The translations under genes were made by a program, and so were the position numbers. A stretch of DNA of 64,000 nucleotides, from assembly GCA_017590115.1 (NCBI GenBank), contig JAGGNK010010225.1, positions 9,040,834 to 9,104,833 on the forward strand, read 5' to 3'. Positions 13,741 through 27,877 of this stretch are shown in pieces. The notes beneath the pieces are model-generated. The model was not told the DNA's origin, ran no database searches, and saw nothing but the letters and a program-made list of their open reading frames with translations. Each line of letters opens with the position of its first letter. The stretch's first letter is position 1. The DNA is from Montifringilla adamsi (lineage: Eukaryota > Chordata > Aves > Passeriformes > Passeridae).

Positions 13741-16700
13741 TATGTGTATACACTCTTTTTTTTTTAAACATTTCTCCATAAATCACATAGATTTACATGT
13801 CCAGAAGACTGGATAGCTAGATGATGTTTATTTGGTCTATCATGGCATACATATATTATCAACTCAGTACTGCATTTAGTTAGAAAATACAGAAATCTCA
13901 AAAAAAAAAAAAAAAAGAAAAAGCTGTAACAAATGTATTTTTTTTTTAAGTAGTGGACCTTTTATATCTCCCCCAGAAAAATATGTTTTTAATCGTAACA
14001 TGAAATTATGATCATTATTCCCTTTCATGCTGCATAATTATTTAATAGGAAGAAGTAAAAACATAGTTGTCACAGAAGGGTGTCAGAAAAATTTGGTTTA
14101 CCCTTAAATTTCTGTTTATCCAAGTATGACTTTCTTCATCTGCAGGAGTCAACTAACAATAGTTACCTTTTGTTAGTCCATGGGAGGCAGTAGTTAAAAC
14201 ACATTAAAACAAAGGATTGTTTGCAATTTAAAATCTTGGTGTTGGGAAGTCCTGATTCAGCAAACTATCTCTCTTCAGCAAACCCCTGCACACATGCTTG
14301 AAGTTAACCATATGTTTAAGAGCTATTGAAGTACATGGACTTTGGCCCCATTTCAGAAAATCAGTTATATACACATTTAACTGGCTGAGATGGATGAAGC
14401 AAAGAAAAGAAATTTGGATATAAGAGGTGCACCTGAAAAAGATTCCAGCCACACAATAATCCACAAAATAAGAACTTATGTGCAGAGGTGTAATACACGT
14501 AATAGTTTTCCTGGTTTTCCTGAAACATATATGTTGGCATTTACATTCGCATGAGTTTACTGTACTGGAAAAAAAAAGATAGCATAAATGGGAAAGAGCC
14601 ATGGTTACTTTGTCATTACAGGAACAGGCCTTACACAGATGTATACTTCCCAAGGGACATACAAAGAGATCTCAGAGATAAGGCAGGAGTATGATGAGAG
14701 AAAGAATATCTTAGAAAAGACATAAAGAATACAGAAACATGAGCATCCAGACTGACTTTCCACTTTCTCAGGGAAAAGCTATTCTAATACCCAACATCAA
14801 CTTAGCACCTTCATGTCTCCTCTTTTCTGGGTACAGCCACATCCCTTGACGTCTCATTTCAATTTTAGGCTGAGAAACGAATTCCATTTGCTTGGGTTGG
14901 GGGTGGAAGGGGCAGGATGGGCATGGTAGGGAGAAAAGCAAATTTTACTTTTCACACTCCTCAATCTCTGCTCCCCCAATTCTGCTAAGAAGTACATCAC
15001 AGGAATATTTTGATATCCCACTTCTTACAAAACAAAGAACTGTCTTTTTAATGTCTGCTTCATATGAGTGCTGATTTTTCACTCCATCTCTCTCACTTGA
15101 ACAGCCTCATGATAGCCTCCCTCAGCTTTCTTCATGTCTTAGTAATATTCTTTTCTTTCTTCTTCTGTGTGAATTTTCCTTTCCATTTTCCCCACCAAGT
15201 CTGATCTGGGATAGGAATACATCTTTTATATAAGTAAAAAAGAAAGGTACTTTTCTTCCTTTTGATTTCTTGCCTCCTTTAGCAAGCCCTACTTTCTCAT
15301 CTTCCTTCTTTCTCTCTCCTCTAGGACTTCAGGGAGGACTCCTCCAACAAAAAGAAGGAGAGACTGGCAAGGTGCCTTATTTTTATTTCTTCCTTGATAG
15401 GAGAAGGAAAGGTAGGGCTAGGACAAAAAGAAAAAAAAAAAAACAGATAGAAGCCCAGACAATCTGCAGATTGGGCATCTTTCACCTTTTCTTCTAGGTG
15501 TCCTGTCTCACTGTCAGTGACAAAGCCAAAAGTCAGCTCCCTTTCTGTGCCTGCTTTGAGTTTCCCTAGGCTGAGTCCACAAAGAGGGAGGAAATACCAC
15601 CACCCCACACACACATCTCAGGTGAGGGAGGAAGGGGAGGAAGAGTAAATCTCTCTTAATGTAGGAAGGGAAGCCACGTCGGCCTCACAGACACACACAT
15701 ATACTTTAATATCTATTGAGAGTGAGCTCAGAGACCTTCTCAACCAACCACCAACAGAGGACTTTTAAGATTTACTGAAAGCTGTGGCACCTCTTACAGG
15801 TTCCACAGATTAGACTTCAGTCTCGTACCTTAATGGTTTTTGTCACTGTTTCTTTTGCAGCTGTCTTTTATTTAGTAAGGGAGTATCTAACCTTCAGTAA
15901 GAAATACTGGTGCAAACTTACAACTAATGAAAAGAGAAAAAACCAAGCTTGCATGACAAGGAAACAAATTTCCCTAAATGCTACATTGTAAATATTTACT
16001 GAGATGCAGAAAAAAAATCAGCAAAACCTTCGGAGAACAAATTTCCAAATAAATAAAAAGCATAAAATCGAAAGGGGCACTAGTAATTTTCTGGAAATCC
16101 AAAGAAAGAAAAAAAACTTTTCTAGGCTCATAATGATTTTCCTATCCACATTAAGCATATTTTTCTATCAAGATTTCTCTTAATAATAGCATGCCACAGA
16201 GGATCATTAGGCAGGAAAAAAGGGTCAGAGCAAGGATAACAAAGATGAAAAGAAAACCGCTGAGAGTTCACCTCTGCTGTTTATTTTGAGGCACACTTAA
16301 GATTCGAGTCGGAGAGTCCTAATTGTATTCAAAGATTTAGTTCTCTAAAGAACATAAACAAAACTAGCACGGGGTATCAGCCAGAATAAAGCTTTCTTCA
16401 TAATCATAGAGTAAGATCAGCTTTTGTTTGTTCTTTTATATGATAATCTCCACTCTTTTGTGTTGACATTTAAATGTTTTAAAATGGAGAAAATAAGTAT
16501 CTGAAAACGAATGGCCTATTTCTGCAGGAGCAGCTCTTCTAGCATGTCCTCATATTTTCTAGCTTCTTTTGGTTGTGCATTCCTTACGAAGCATTTTAAA
16601 GCCTTTACACCAAATCTAGGTTAGCATGCTCTGGTTAGCAGCTTGTATCCATTGAAAAGCAAGGCAATAATCCATCTAGGTTTAGGGCTTTTTCATAGAA

Positions 16701-19700
16701 CTGATGCAGAGCTGTGTCAATTTTAATGTCATGCTATGGAGAGTGCATGTAGCTCTCTCCACTTTAGAGGATTAAAAGTGACCTCTCTTACCAAAATCAA
16801 TAAGGGCAGCTTGCTGTGACTAATAGGTTGTAGAAATTCAAAAGAGACGGTTTGTAACACTGAGTTCATTCTCCCCATGTCTCTCCCCACCCAGCCCCAG
16901 ACTGGCTGGCAGAGCTGCACTTTGACATGTACATTCACATGGCAACCCGATGGCTTTTCCCTTCCCAGGGACCAGACCCAGCCACACACAGTTTACTCAT
17001 ATTTCAGGGAAGAAAAAAAGCTTGATATTGATATTGATGTTTATTCAACAATAGTGGATTTGGCAACTTTTGTAGAGAAGCATGTGAGAGAGAAACCAGA
17101 ATGAGGAAACAGTTAATATGTATAACTTTTACCTCCCTAGCATGATTTTTAAAAGGCCCTTTTTTTACATATTAGCAAGACATCAACTACTACCCAGATA
17201 CTTCACATCACATCATCAGCACAGTAGATTGTTTTCTGGTCTCTGAACAAGGCTTTTCTCCCTTCAGATCTTTGCCTAGTTGTAATAGGTTGAAAATTTA
17301 AATTCCATTAAAGTCAATGAAACTGCCCCAGAGATGTATGAGACTATACATCCCACTCTGGCGTTCATTAACTGCCATCACATGTGACCAGTTGTTCTGG
17401 CTTTTTTCTTCTCTCCACTATTCCTTTCTTTACTCTGAAATACATCAGATTTAAAAGTTAAATTTGTGTACTACTAGAAATGGGACATGCTACAGCATGC
17501 ACACCACTGCACACCAACTCACTTTACAAATGAGTCTTCGGTTTTTCAGTTTCAGATTTTGTAAAACTAAAGAACACTAGCAACTCAGATGTGGATCTCC
17601 CACTTTATGGTGAAGATACCCTTACTCTACTGGATGTCCCCGACTTCCAATTTATCCTGCTTGATGTACAAATTTAAAATCCTTACCCACAGTTCATACC
17701 TTGTGGACATTTTCTCCATCTAACAATCACCATCATTGTCTTTATGCCAAAAAAACAAGACTTTCCTTGGGGGAGCAAGGGAGAAAAGAGGCTGAAGTTG
17801 TGGGAGGAACCCAACTGTAAAGGTTTAGGAGTCCCTGTGGAGGTTTATAAATAGTTGACTGCCATGTGCAAAATGTGAAAGAAACCCAGTCAGCAAAAGA
17901 GCTGTTGCCGGTTTGAAATCTTCTAACTACATCTATTTAGGCAGTAGACAGTGTTATAAATAAACAATAAATCAAGAAATTATTAGCATTTGAATTTTGG
18001 CAAGATAATAAAATGTGTAGGGGTATAATCAGCAAATAATAGGAAAGATCTGCAAGCAAACCCACCAATTAATGATAAATAGGACTTGGCTCTGGATAAC
18101 TTCACCAATGTGGATCTCATTAGATGGCTGTGGAATCTGTTCCTGCAGCAGCCCTCTCCGAGTGAGGGAAAGGTGAGGTAACCAAAATGTCAGCACACCC
18201 AACCCTCGCGGTTCTTGGGCTCCAGGATTGTAACCACCTGGGCCAAAATGACAACCTTATGCTGCTGTGAAGGCCATGCCACGGTGTCCCAGTGTTTAAC
18301 CAATAGGTTTCCTTGCCTCAGCTTTTGGACAATTGCTCTGCAATCCCCTCTCAGCAAAGGAGACCAAAAACACTCAGATTCACTCTCTGGAGAGAAAGAA
18401 TCCTTCTTTCCTCAGTTCACCTTGCTTTATTAACAGCACCTTTTGTAGAGAGAAATGCCCCCAAGCAAGCAATATCACTTAAACAGATAAATAATTTGCA
18501 CACCAGGCAGGGGGAAGGGAGTGGGGAAAGAGACCCTGTCTTATTAGACTCGAAACAGACACACCATCTTAATACGAAGGATCAGCATATGGTTCTAATA
18601 GGCTTTCTAAAATGATTTATCAGCTGTGATTAAGCCCTTGACCAGCATGTCTATCTTCATAAATAAAGGAAAAGTGCACCTTGCTCTGAAGTGTATCAGC
18701 AGTATCTTATTACCCACCCAACCATAGAGACTGCAGCCCACTCCGGGGAGCAAAGAGCTCGTGTTTAATAGCAGAGCTTATGCTCTAAAGAGGCTGCCAA
18801 GATTTAGGGGTTTTACCTAACAGATAGACTTATAAAAATGCCACTACAGGAAAGGTTTATCCCTTTTTCATGTGCCATCCAGTCCATGCTGCTGAAACCT
18901 GAACTGGTAACAAGGAAGCTGTGCCATTAAAAACATTCCAAGGAAGACCAAGGCAAAAGGCACAACTTTGCTATGCTGCTGTGAAAAAAATGTTAAAATG
19001 AAATCAGATAGGCCTCCTTTTGTTGTGGGTAGCCAAAATACAGAAAACATAACAAACCTCCAAACATTACAAGAGGGTGACTCAGCTTCTTTGGGGCAGA
19101 GACAATAATAAGAAGAAGGAAAGTGGACTGTCCTGACTGAGCTCACTGGATGATTCATCAGCTGGAATTCAGAAGAACATGGAAGGAATATGGTTAGGAA
19201 GGTTTAGCTGAATCAAAAACGTATGCCCTCAAGAATTACCTTTCCGCATGATACAGGAACTTATTGCTGGAAAAACATTCAGGTCTTCTCTTTGAGTATG
19301 AGGATCTAAACCTATAAATCCACTCAAAAGTCCATTCAAGATAAGAATCCTGCCTGCCAGCAGAAGATAAGATACTGTACCATCAGCAACATGCCTAAAT
19401 TAAAGCCTATTCTTGTGAATATTCCTGCAAGGTCACAAACAGTTTTGTCCTGCCAGCTTTCCTGCGCCATTATGCAGAATGTGTCCCTTTTGTAACACAG
19501 TCCAGTGTGGCAACGAAGTATCTGGAGATAGATACGTGCTCAAAACAGGACTCATAAAGCCAGGGACTGAAGCACCAACCGTGGAGCTGCCATCGTACAA
19601 AATACAACAAACCACCACATGTCTACCATGAAACCTACGAAGGTTAAGAAGTTAAAATCCAGCAAGCCTACCCATCTGGAGAGAGGAGGAGAGCATTCTT

Positions 19701-20580
19701 CCTGTCTTTAGCAACACTGAACAACAGCTGATAAATCTTTAACACACATGGTCTGTGGGATGCCCTATGCTGAGACCAAGGAGATATGGAATCAATCCGA
19801 GGCTTTGCCACAGACTTCCTGTGCAATTTTCAGCATGTCACTTGAGCCCAGATCCTTTATGGTAGCTCTCTGATTTACTCCTGCTTTGTTTCAGGCAGAG
19901 CGAGGCACCAAAATGTCTTTGAGGGAGTCTATGAATCTTTTGGGGCCGTGCTGCTAAAGAGATTTAGGAACCAAATTGAGACAGAAAGCTGCTCTCTTGG
20001 CAGAATGGTGGAGAGGACCCAGATACCCTGCAATTCTCACTCCACGTATGTGATTCCTTTGGGAGCTTGGTGTCACACTACAAAGGAGCTCTGGAAAGCA
20101 ATGTCCTCTGGAATCTGTTCTTCCCCTTAGAAAATAAGAGACAGAGTATTTACCTTCTTCATAGGAATACTGCAAAAGTTAATTTAATTAAGAAAAAAAG
20201 GGCTGTTGCAAGCCAAAAAATGAACTGAAAAAGCAGATCAATAATCTGATGCAATTAATGCATATGAAAACCCAGAATAACCCTCAGAAAAACTCAGATA
20301 CAGAGCTAGAGTGTATCTTTCCAGTACTTCAATGAGTCACCCAGAAAAAATGCAATGGTGAGGATGCTTACATCTTCACAGATACAGATATTATATTTAG
20401 AGTATAGGAACTATTATACTGCAACCTTTGAATGTGGGGTGATATTTTGGACTTTGAAATTTATAGTTTTGAGCTATCACCTTGACAACAGCTTAACTGA
20501 TTGATAAAGTAACAGCTTGAAGTTATTACACTACATACAGTAATGGTACTCTGGCCCTTAAGCACTCTATTAATATAAAC

Positions 20581-20612
20581 AATTTCTAGTCTTACTAATT
20601 TCTAGTCTTACT
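20581..20612 (+). repeat. Perfect tandem duplication of a 16-mer
   Basis: AATTTCTAGTCTTACT occurs twice back to back with no mismatch, which suggests a recent slippage event or a short tandem duplication in intron 4. Confidence 0.97.
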
Positions 20613-23252
20613 TTGTGTCTACTATGACATACTGACTATATAAGATACTTAATCTCAGTGGGAAAATAGGAAATCAGAAGGCCCTTTGACTTAAAAAATA
20701 TGGATGGTCTTACATCATGTTTAGACAAATGGAGGGAGAATGTACATATGTGCATTTATGATAGCATATTTTTTTAAAAAAAAATCAAAATAGTAAGCAT
20801 TTAAACATCTATCTTTCCTTCCATTGTACAGACTGCCAGACCATGAGTCAAAAGTGCTCCAGGAGCAACCTCATGAGTTTGTTGGTTTGTATTATTTCAC
20901 AAGTGAAATGCAGCCTTTTCAGAGCACTTGCCTCTCTGTGTGCCTTACCAACACACTGCTCTTCTCCAGGACCCTACTGGGGTTTCAGAGTACTTGCCAG
21001 GGGAAACTGGGGCTAATTTGTCACCTATCAGCCAAGCCAACCACCAAAATGAACACTTAATCCCTGTTCTTTCACCAAGGGAGTGCATTGCCAGCATTAC
21101 CCTATAGCCTGTTAGTATTACAATACAGGCCTCTAAAACCCAAACACTTACACAATGTGCTTTGTCAACATATAAATATTTTTTCTTCTCATATAAGGGT
21201 ATGTATGACCCCATACATATCACCCTTTCCTGGATAAGGGCCCCATTTACTGCACTGCTGCATTTTCAGCTGCTGCAATGCCAACTATTAAATACAGGCA
21301 AAATCCCTTATGATTTTTCTGTATTACTTTTCAGAAGAGAGGAAAACTTATGGGCTAGATACACATTGCATGAAATTTAAGCAAGATGTGGAAATTAAGT
21401 TAATTTTTTCACCAAACTATACTACTTTAGGGACAGATTCTATCATTTCCAGCTTGCTTTGAACTATATAATCTTCCCTACACTCATAGGCTACAGTATC
21501 AAACTATGATATTCAGCAATATATGCAAGAAATTTCTTCTGGAGGTCAGAGAGTCACTGAGTTCAGCATGAAATAGTGATGTGCTATAAGCTAGACAAGT
21601 ACATTTTACCTACTTTCTTATGCTTATATACAGAAATACATACAAGGTAGAAGGAGATCCTAGAAGGTACAAACCAAATATATGTCTTTCAAACACACAT
21701 CAGTCTGTAGCATCATCCCTTTTTTAACACAACTAAACTGGTTACTCAGGATTTTTATTCCTTCTGCAGATTGAAATTATTTAACCCTTAAAGGCTTTGT
21801 ATTTGGTTTTGTTCTTCTTCTTTACTGGACTACTTCAATTTGCTGATGCTTTTCTAGCAGTGAGGTGCCTGCCTTAGGATAGTACACTTAGAACAGGAGC
21901 ATTAGGCCATGTAGAGGACTAATGAGCTTCCTGAACTAACACTGAACAACCCACATTAAAACCAAGCTGTAATTAAGAATAGCCATTTCCCTGCCTCATT
22001 TGCAAAATTCATATATTCTCTTGCAGCCCTGAACAGTGGTGAGAAGATTTCAAAGTTTCAGGATAAGTCTTAGGAAGTGATGCATCCCAAGTCTAGCATA
22101 CACAGAATGTGATTTTAAACATGCCCTCATGTTGAAAATATTCAGTTCACTATTTGTAAATGTATTTCATGCAATACTTGCTACAATCAGCATATTTCCA
22201 CTTTTTCTCATTTCACGCAGGGACATCAGGCTAGATGCATTTTAACAAAGTGGGTCCACTAAGTTATTCAGAAACAGACCCTGACTCTTCCCATCTCTGA
22301 CATGATCCTCTCAGCCCCAACTCAATGCTCAAAACAAGATGTGACAACAGGGCCTATCCAGCAGCAGCAAAGGTCATGTGTTTGCAATTACAGCCCACTG
22401 CAAATGCTTTGGATACCTAATGTTCCAAGCAGTGTAAGCCTAAAACCTGCAGCCAGTGGGCTAAAACAGCCATGTGATCTGCCAGCACTACCTGCCTTCT
22501 TGACTTGGGTTGCAAGTTCTGTCTGGGTCTGAGCTGTCAATTGCTGTCTCCCTCAAGTTCCCAAGAACTTTGACATTTACAATTTTACAAGCAGAAGTAT
22601 AGTATAGGTATGCTTTTACCTGTGCTGATTTTGTGGTGAATTTGGGAGGTAGGAGGCTTGTGTCAGGAAGAGTGCCTTCAGGAGGATGGAAAAAGCCTCT
22701 TTCTCACACGCTTATCCATATGATTATTGCTGATCTGTAGCATCCCTTGCATTTAAGGATCAAGTCTTTCTCAAGGAGAGACTTCCAGCTAATATAGGAT
22801 GGTATAAACAACAGACAAGCCAAAACCAACAGAAAAACTCCCTTCCATTTATAGGTTTATTTTTCTCAGTTCAGGCTCTGGAGGTCATCATCAGCATTAT
22901 TGTTCCTTGAGTCCCCTCAGTCCCCAAGCAAAGGCTAATCCACACACGTTGTCAGAGGTGGTCCTTGACAGATGATCTTAGAACTATAAGGCATACCAAG
23001 TATGGGAGGCATAAAGAGACACTTCTTCCACTTTTACACATGAGCTACTGTGGCAGAAGGATGTCAAGTGATTTATTTCCGGATAAGAAGCTGGGATAAT
23101 AATGGAAGTGCTTTCCACTCAATTGTACCTTTACAAAAAAAGGTACACATGGTGTTCCTAAACCCATGCAGTCAGAGCTTCACTAGTTTGGAAAGTCACC
23201 AGTCTGCATAACCAGCTTCATCACAACAAATTCTCATGGATTATCCATGGGC

Positions 23253-23355
23253 AAGGAAGGAAGGAAGGAAGGAAGGAAGGAAGGAAGGAAGGAAGGAAGG
23301 AAGGAAGGAAGGAAGGGAGAAAGAGAGAAAGAAAGAAAAAAAGAAAAAAAGAAGA
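23253..23355 (+). repeat. (AAGG)16 microsatellite with GAAA-rich tail
   Basis: There are sixteen near-perfect AAGG units (23253-23316), followed by imperfect GAAA/AAAAG sequence to about 23355. The tract is pure purine on the plus strand, prone to length variation and able to form triplex DNA. It lies in CREB5 intron 4. Confidence 0.97.
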
Positions 23356-23880
23356 AAATGCAGCTACTTGAACTTTATCCTCTGACTTTTCAAAGCATGA
23401 CTCTCAAGGAGCAAAAAAAGCCAATGAGAAATGAAAGTGTTTTTCTGTTACAAGATTTCAGTGTCAAGCTGTGTGCTAAGCCACAGTGATATACTAAAAT
23501 AAACAAAACTGTTTCTTTCAGAGTCCAGAGAAATTAATATGACCAAAAATATTTTTGGAAGACTTTTATGTGCAGTGAGCAAGATTTCCATGCAGTTAAC
23601 CTTAGTCTCTGTGTGTTGGTATGTCCATTAGGCCAACACTACATCACACTCATATTCCAGGGATAGGCTGTTAGAAGCATTTCCTTAGGGACAGCTGCAG
23701 CCCAAGAAGTCTCCTTCTGTCTTGGCCTTTGTCTCTTGCATTTGTGCAAAGCCCTACTGGGGCCTGCTTCAGATTCCTATCTGACAGTCAGTCAGTAATG
23801 TAAGAATGAACATACAGCAGACTAATTGGAAACACAGAGCAAATGTTACAGGTTAGCCAGCTAGTGGGACTTATGTCCCT

Positions 23881-24061
23881 CTTTTTTCTTTCCTTTTTTT
23901 CCATTTTTCACCCCATTTTTTGGTTTGGGGTGGGGTTTTTTTTGTTTGTTTTTGGGTTTTTTTGTGGGTTTTTTTGTTTGTTTTTTTGGGGGGGTGTTTG
24001 GGGGGTTTTTTTGGGTTGGTTTTTTGGGGTTTTTTTTTGGGTGGGTTTTTTTTTTTTTTTA
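23881..24061 (+). repeat. G/T-only low-complexity tract
   Basis: About 120 bases at the core (23925-24061) consist almost only of T runs alternating with G runs of three to seven. Runs such as GGGGGGG, GGGGGG, GGGG and GGGTGGG between about 23990 and 24047 satisfy a G-quadruplex pattern with longer loops. The minus (CREB5 sense) strand is A/C-rich. Confidence 0.95.
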
Positions 24062-25554
24062 ATTTCCCACCCCATGATCACTTATTTGCTCCCTGGAGAT
24101 CACCAATGGCAGCTGCAGGGGTTGGTAGGAGGGCAGAATAAGACTCCCAGAGACTGCTAAACAGCTGGAATTATCAGGTAACTTGATGCCCTTGTCTAGG
24201 TTTTAATCAACTATCTCTTACAAACTAAAATATCTCTGCAACATCAAGCACTGCAGTCTGGGGCTAAGTGCACTCAGGTCCACCTCAGTAGATTTCTCCT
24301 GTTCTCCTACTCCTGCAAAATAAACACCAGGCACAGAGAACAACTCAGAAAGCCTGTAATGGACAAAGAAGTAGGAGTGTACAGAAATGTTCTCCCTGAT
24401 TCTAACTAAGACTCCCCTCAGCAGATCCTAAACCACAAATTTTTTAACAAGTCTAAAATTAGACACATTTATCTCAATACATGGCTGTTTCCTAACACAC
24501 AAAGCTGTGAGGGTCAGTCTGTGCTATTTTCCCAATACTTGACCAAAACTTGAACTCTCTCACGTTTGGACACTCTTATTCCTTGCTCAGCATACCATGG
24601 CACAGCGTCTCTCCTCCTCTATCTGTCCCAGTCTCTTTCCTAATGAACTACAAATAAACCATACCTAGACTCCCTTCCTTGTAAGCCAAAACCAAGCTGC
24701 TCCTGGACTCCTCTCTCTTTCTACAACCCTCCTCTCCTGTCCTGCACCTCAGCAGGCAGCTTTACCTCTTTTCTTGCTGTCCTCTCTAGTACATTAAGCT
24801 CCTTTACCATTCTTTGAAAATTTTAACAGCACTTGAGGACTCCTGAAAGCACTCTGAACTATCTTTGGGTACAGGAGTACACTCACATACAAGGTGGACT
24901 ATCTAATTCAACCTAAAGTTCAGAACACTGACAGAACAACTTCAGAATAAACAAAAAGAATACTAATTGAAAGTGGGATATGTTATCTACTAGGCATTTC
25001 AAGTGAAAGTTTCCCAGCTCAACTTGAATGCTTTTTGAGAAATACAGAAACAGAATAAAGCTGGTATTGATGATGAATAAATCCAAGGGCGCAACATGTT
25101 ATGGAGGAATTTTTTAAAAAAAGAAAAAGAAAAAAATTTGCTCTTAAGTAAATGCCCCTTCATAAGCCAAATTTCCCTGTAATGTATTTGAGCCAGTTTG
25201 CAATCTTCACTTCAAAGATGATATAATTTTCCCAAGCCTTTCCCTCATGAGGTGTGTGGTTTGTATTATAGTTTACTTAAAAGCAGAGACTTGGAATCAA
25301 ACCCTGGCAAACACAGTTACACTTTTTTTTCATTATTTAATACTGGTTTTTTGTTGGTTTGAGGTTTTTATTTCTGTCAACTGCTTCAATAGTTTGAAAA
25401 AGCATGTCACAATTTATAGTGCCACCTAGTTTCTAACCAAAAGGTTACTACTAGGTAGTAGAGCCCAGTCTGCTTTCTCATAGATTAAAGGACACTTCCT
25501 GTACCATTTCAAGGAATCAAAAGGGGAGGAAGGGCTTGGTGTGCTCACACTCAC

Positions 25555-25676
25555 CCTTTTGTTGTTCTCTTCTTCTTGTGCCTTCCTGAACTCGTGCTCC
25601 AGGGAGCAGTCGATGTCGTTGAAGAGGCCGACTTCCTCACAGTTCTTCAGAAAGCGTGTTGGTGTGGGAGTCTGAT
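25555..25676 (-). CDS. CREB5: CREB5 coding exon 4: residues 57-97, stress-kinase activation segment
   Basis: The exon is 122 bases long. With the G carried over from exon 3 it gives 41 codons: DQTPTPTRFLKNCEEVGLF, then NDIDCSLEHEFRKAQEEENN and KR. The TPTP pair (Thr59 and Thr61 in CREB5 numbering) corresponds to Thr69/Thr71 of ATF2, the sites phosphorylated by JNK and p38. The FLKNCEEVGLF helix is the shared activation motif. The tail DCSLEHEFRKAQEEE is diagnostic of CREB5, since ATF2 and ATF7 diverge here. The acceptor is TTGTTCTCAG and the donor is AAAAGG|GTGAGT. No disruption is seen. The next coding exon (start of the long linker, then the bZIP) is not found down to position 1, so the window holds only about the first fifth of the protein. 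Confidence 0.97.
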
Positions 25677-27841
25677 CTGAGAACAAGACAAGAAATGATC
25701 GTTGGTGCACAATATTAAAAGGAGAGGGAGACAATTAAATAGTCTTGCAGGAAAAGAGAGGTTCTAACCAAACTTGTCTTTGCCTTCCCACCCCTACCTA
25801 CCACACCATCATTAAAAAAACCCACACAGCGCTGAGTTTCGACACTAAACGCTGCAGGCACCCATGATTGCCATCAATGTCCCAAACCAGGCAGCAGTCA
25901 TCATTAGGGCAGAAAGACAACAGCATGGGTTTTCCCAGGCCATGTAACACAAGTGCTTCTCCTTAACATGTGTAAATGGTCTTTAGAACTCTCTATAAAC
26001 CTCCAAAAAGAGGCTCATGCAGAACAATGCACAGTGCTTCTCGTAATGCACATTTAGATCACAGCACGCGTGTTAACTGCTGTGGATACACACTAGTTAA
26101 TGCCTTCAAATGCTTAAAAACCACCTCAAACAAACACATACTTAGCAAAAAAAAAAAAAGGTAGCCATGGCAAGAAGCTTTGCTTCCAACACAATTTTTG
26201 AAGGAAGAGTTAAATAACACTTAGAAAAGCTATGAAAAGTGACATTCTGGCCATAAAGAAGCATTCTTTCTAATTTTATACCTGGAAGTGTTGATAATAC
26301 ATGCAAAACCATGAAATTTGGAGTAAAAAAAAAATTAATGCCTTAATCTCTAGGATTTTTCTGCCCTCTCAGAATTAATACAAGAAGGGCAATATTCTCT
26401 TTAATGCCATAGGCAGGAGGAAAATTATAAGGTTTTCTGACACTTTTTCAAAAACCTCGAAGACAAACAAAATTGCCATGCAGACTGTAGTTTCAGTGAT
26501 TTCAGTTTCTTTCTTCAGGAAATGAAAAATCAAGCCCAAATTTGGGAACCAAAGACTCCCTAAAGCACAGGTCTGAGGCACTTCTATTAATTCTAAGGCT
26601 AGTTCTTAATTATTCCACCTTGGCTCCTTCTTCCCAAAGCTCTGTCCCAGAGATGCTTTGAGATGCTTTGTATCTGATTTTACAGAAAGATTGGACTCAC
26701 TTTGTTAAAAAATAATCTTCAGCATAGTCCTTGACTACTACCTGTTGCTTGTATTTCATTCTTTAAAGAACGAAAATTCTGTCATATTAAACCCCATTGC
26801 CCATATTGGGTCAATTTTGACCTCAGAAAAAAGCTTCCCACTTCAACAAAGACAAAATTGCTTTCTTGCACCTAGCTAAGCTGGGTCAAGTTCTAATATT
26901 ACCCCCTTACAGCAAGCAGTTACCTAACACCATGAATTTTACATGATCAGGATAGAAATGCACATCAGCCCTTGATTAAGCAGTACCAAAAGCAAGGTAC
27001 ACAAAAGAAAATGCAGTTTTCCTTAGAAACTAAGGAAGAGGATTAGCCTCCTCCATTATAAAGCCAAGAGAAGGCAATTTCCACCTGTAACAAGCATGGT
27101 CCTCCAGGTTTGACTTTCTCAGGTAATCCAAGGGCAAAGACACTCATTTGCATTTATATTTCTGATGGAACATCAAAATGCAAGTCCTCAATAGTAAAAT
27201 TCTTTTTTCATTTCTTTTGGTTTGAGCATCCTACTTATGAACTTAAGGGAAGCAAACTTCAAGTATTTGGGAATGCACACTTATTTATCTATTAGCTTTC
27301 ACATCTGACTACTGTATTACCAGAGTTAGGAACAAAACTTTCTAAGAATCCTGCAAGAACTCAGACTAATTAGATGAGTCAACAAGGTGCTGGCATCGAT
27401 GGGAGCTGAGGACACTCAGCACTTTATAGGTCCATATCCTAAATAAGCAGTGCCAAACAAATCTCTAAAGTAACCTCAGTAAACTCAGTAGATTTACACC
27501 AGGGTTGTTTTTGGCCCTTGGACTGGAGCTCGTACTGGAAATGAATGGCACTAAAATGCAGAAGAAATAGATTTCCTTTCCAAAAAGGATGAAATGCTAC
27601 TTTAGTGAACAACACCATTGTTTGGTAGAAAATCAAAGGCAATTGTTGCTAAGCCTTCCTGGACACAAAGGGCTCACTGAATGTGAGGTAAACAGAGGAA
27701 AGGGGTATATCCATATCAAAAAAGCAAGGTATCAATTTCATGGCCAAGATGAGAAACTATGGATTCATAAAGAATTAGATGCCACTACTTTCACTAGAAC
27801 CAAAAATTCTGGGTTTCTTCAGAGTTGCTTGGGCCCAGAAC

Positions 27842-27842
27842 C

Positions 27843-27877
<35 letters not shown>
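27842..27877 (+). repeat. (CAA)12 trinucleotide microsatellite
   Basis: Twelve uninterrupted CAA units lie in CREB5 intron 3. In the sense orientation of the gene this is (TTG)12. Confidence 0.98.

Larger units (their letters stand above)
1..25554 (-). other. CREB5: 5' part of CREB5 intron 4 (at least 25.5 kb, continues beyond the window)
   Basis: The intron starts with the GTGAGT donor after exon 4, and no acceptor with the expected CREB5 continuation was found down to position 1. It contains the hAT-like element (2673-2856), G/T-rich tracts (13643-13740, 23881-24061), an AAGG microsatellite (23253-23355), a poly-A run (13900-13916), a perfect 24-base palindrome (1012-1035) and motif-dense AT-rich blocks near 12060-12140 and 12600-12740. 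The remaining sequence looks like ordinary intron. None of its open frames is recognisable. Confidence 0.85.

Noticed and set aside
13508..13816. Trp/Phe/Gly-rich open frame that looks like membrane protein
   Set aside because: It is a translation of the TTTGG low-complexity repeat.
14228..14653. 141-codon minus-strand open frame
   Set aside because: It does not resemble the missing downstream CREB5 exons or any family I know, and has no supporting context.
23843..24160. Hydrophobic Phe/Gly/Trp open frames
   Set aside because: These are a translation of the G/T tract.
25426..25554. Continuation of the minus-strand frame beyond the exon 4 donor
   Set aside because: After AAAAGG comes a consensus GTGAGT, and the translated tail does not match the CREB5 continuation. 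It is intron.
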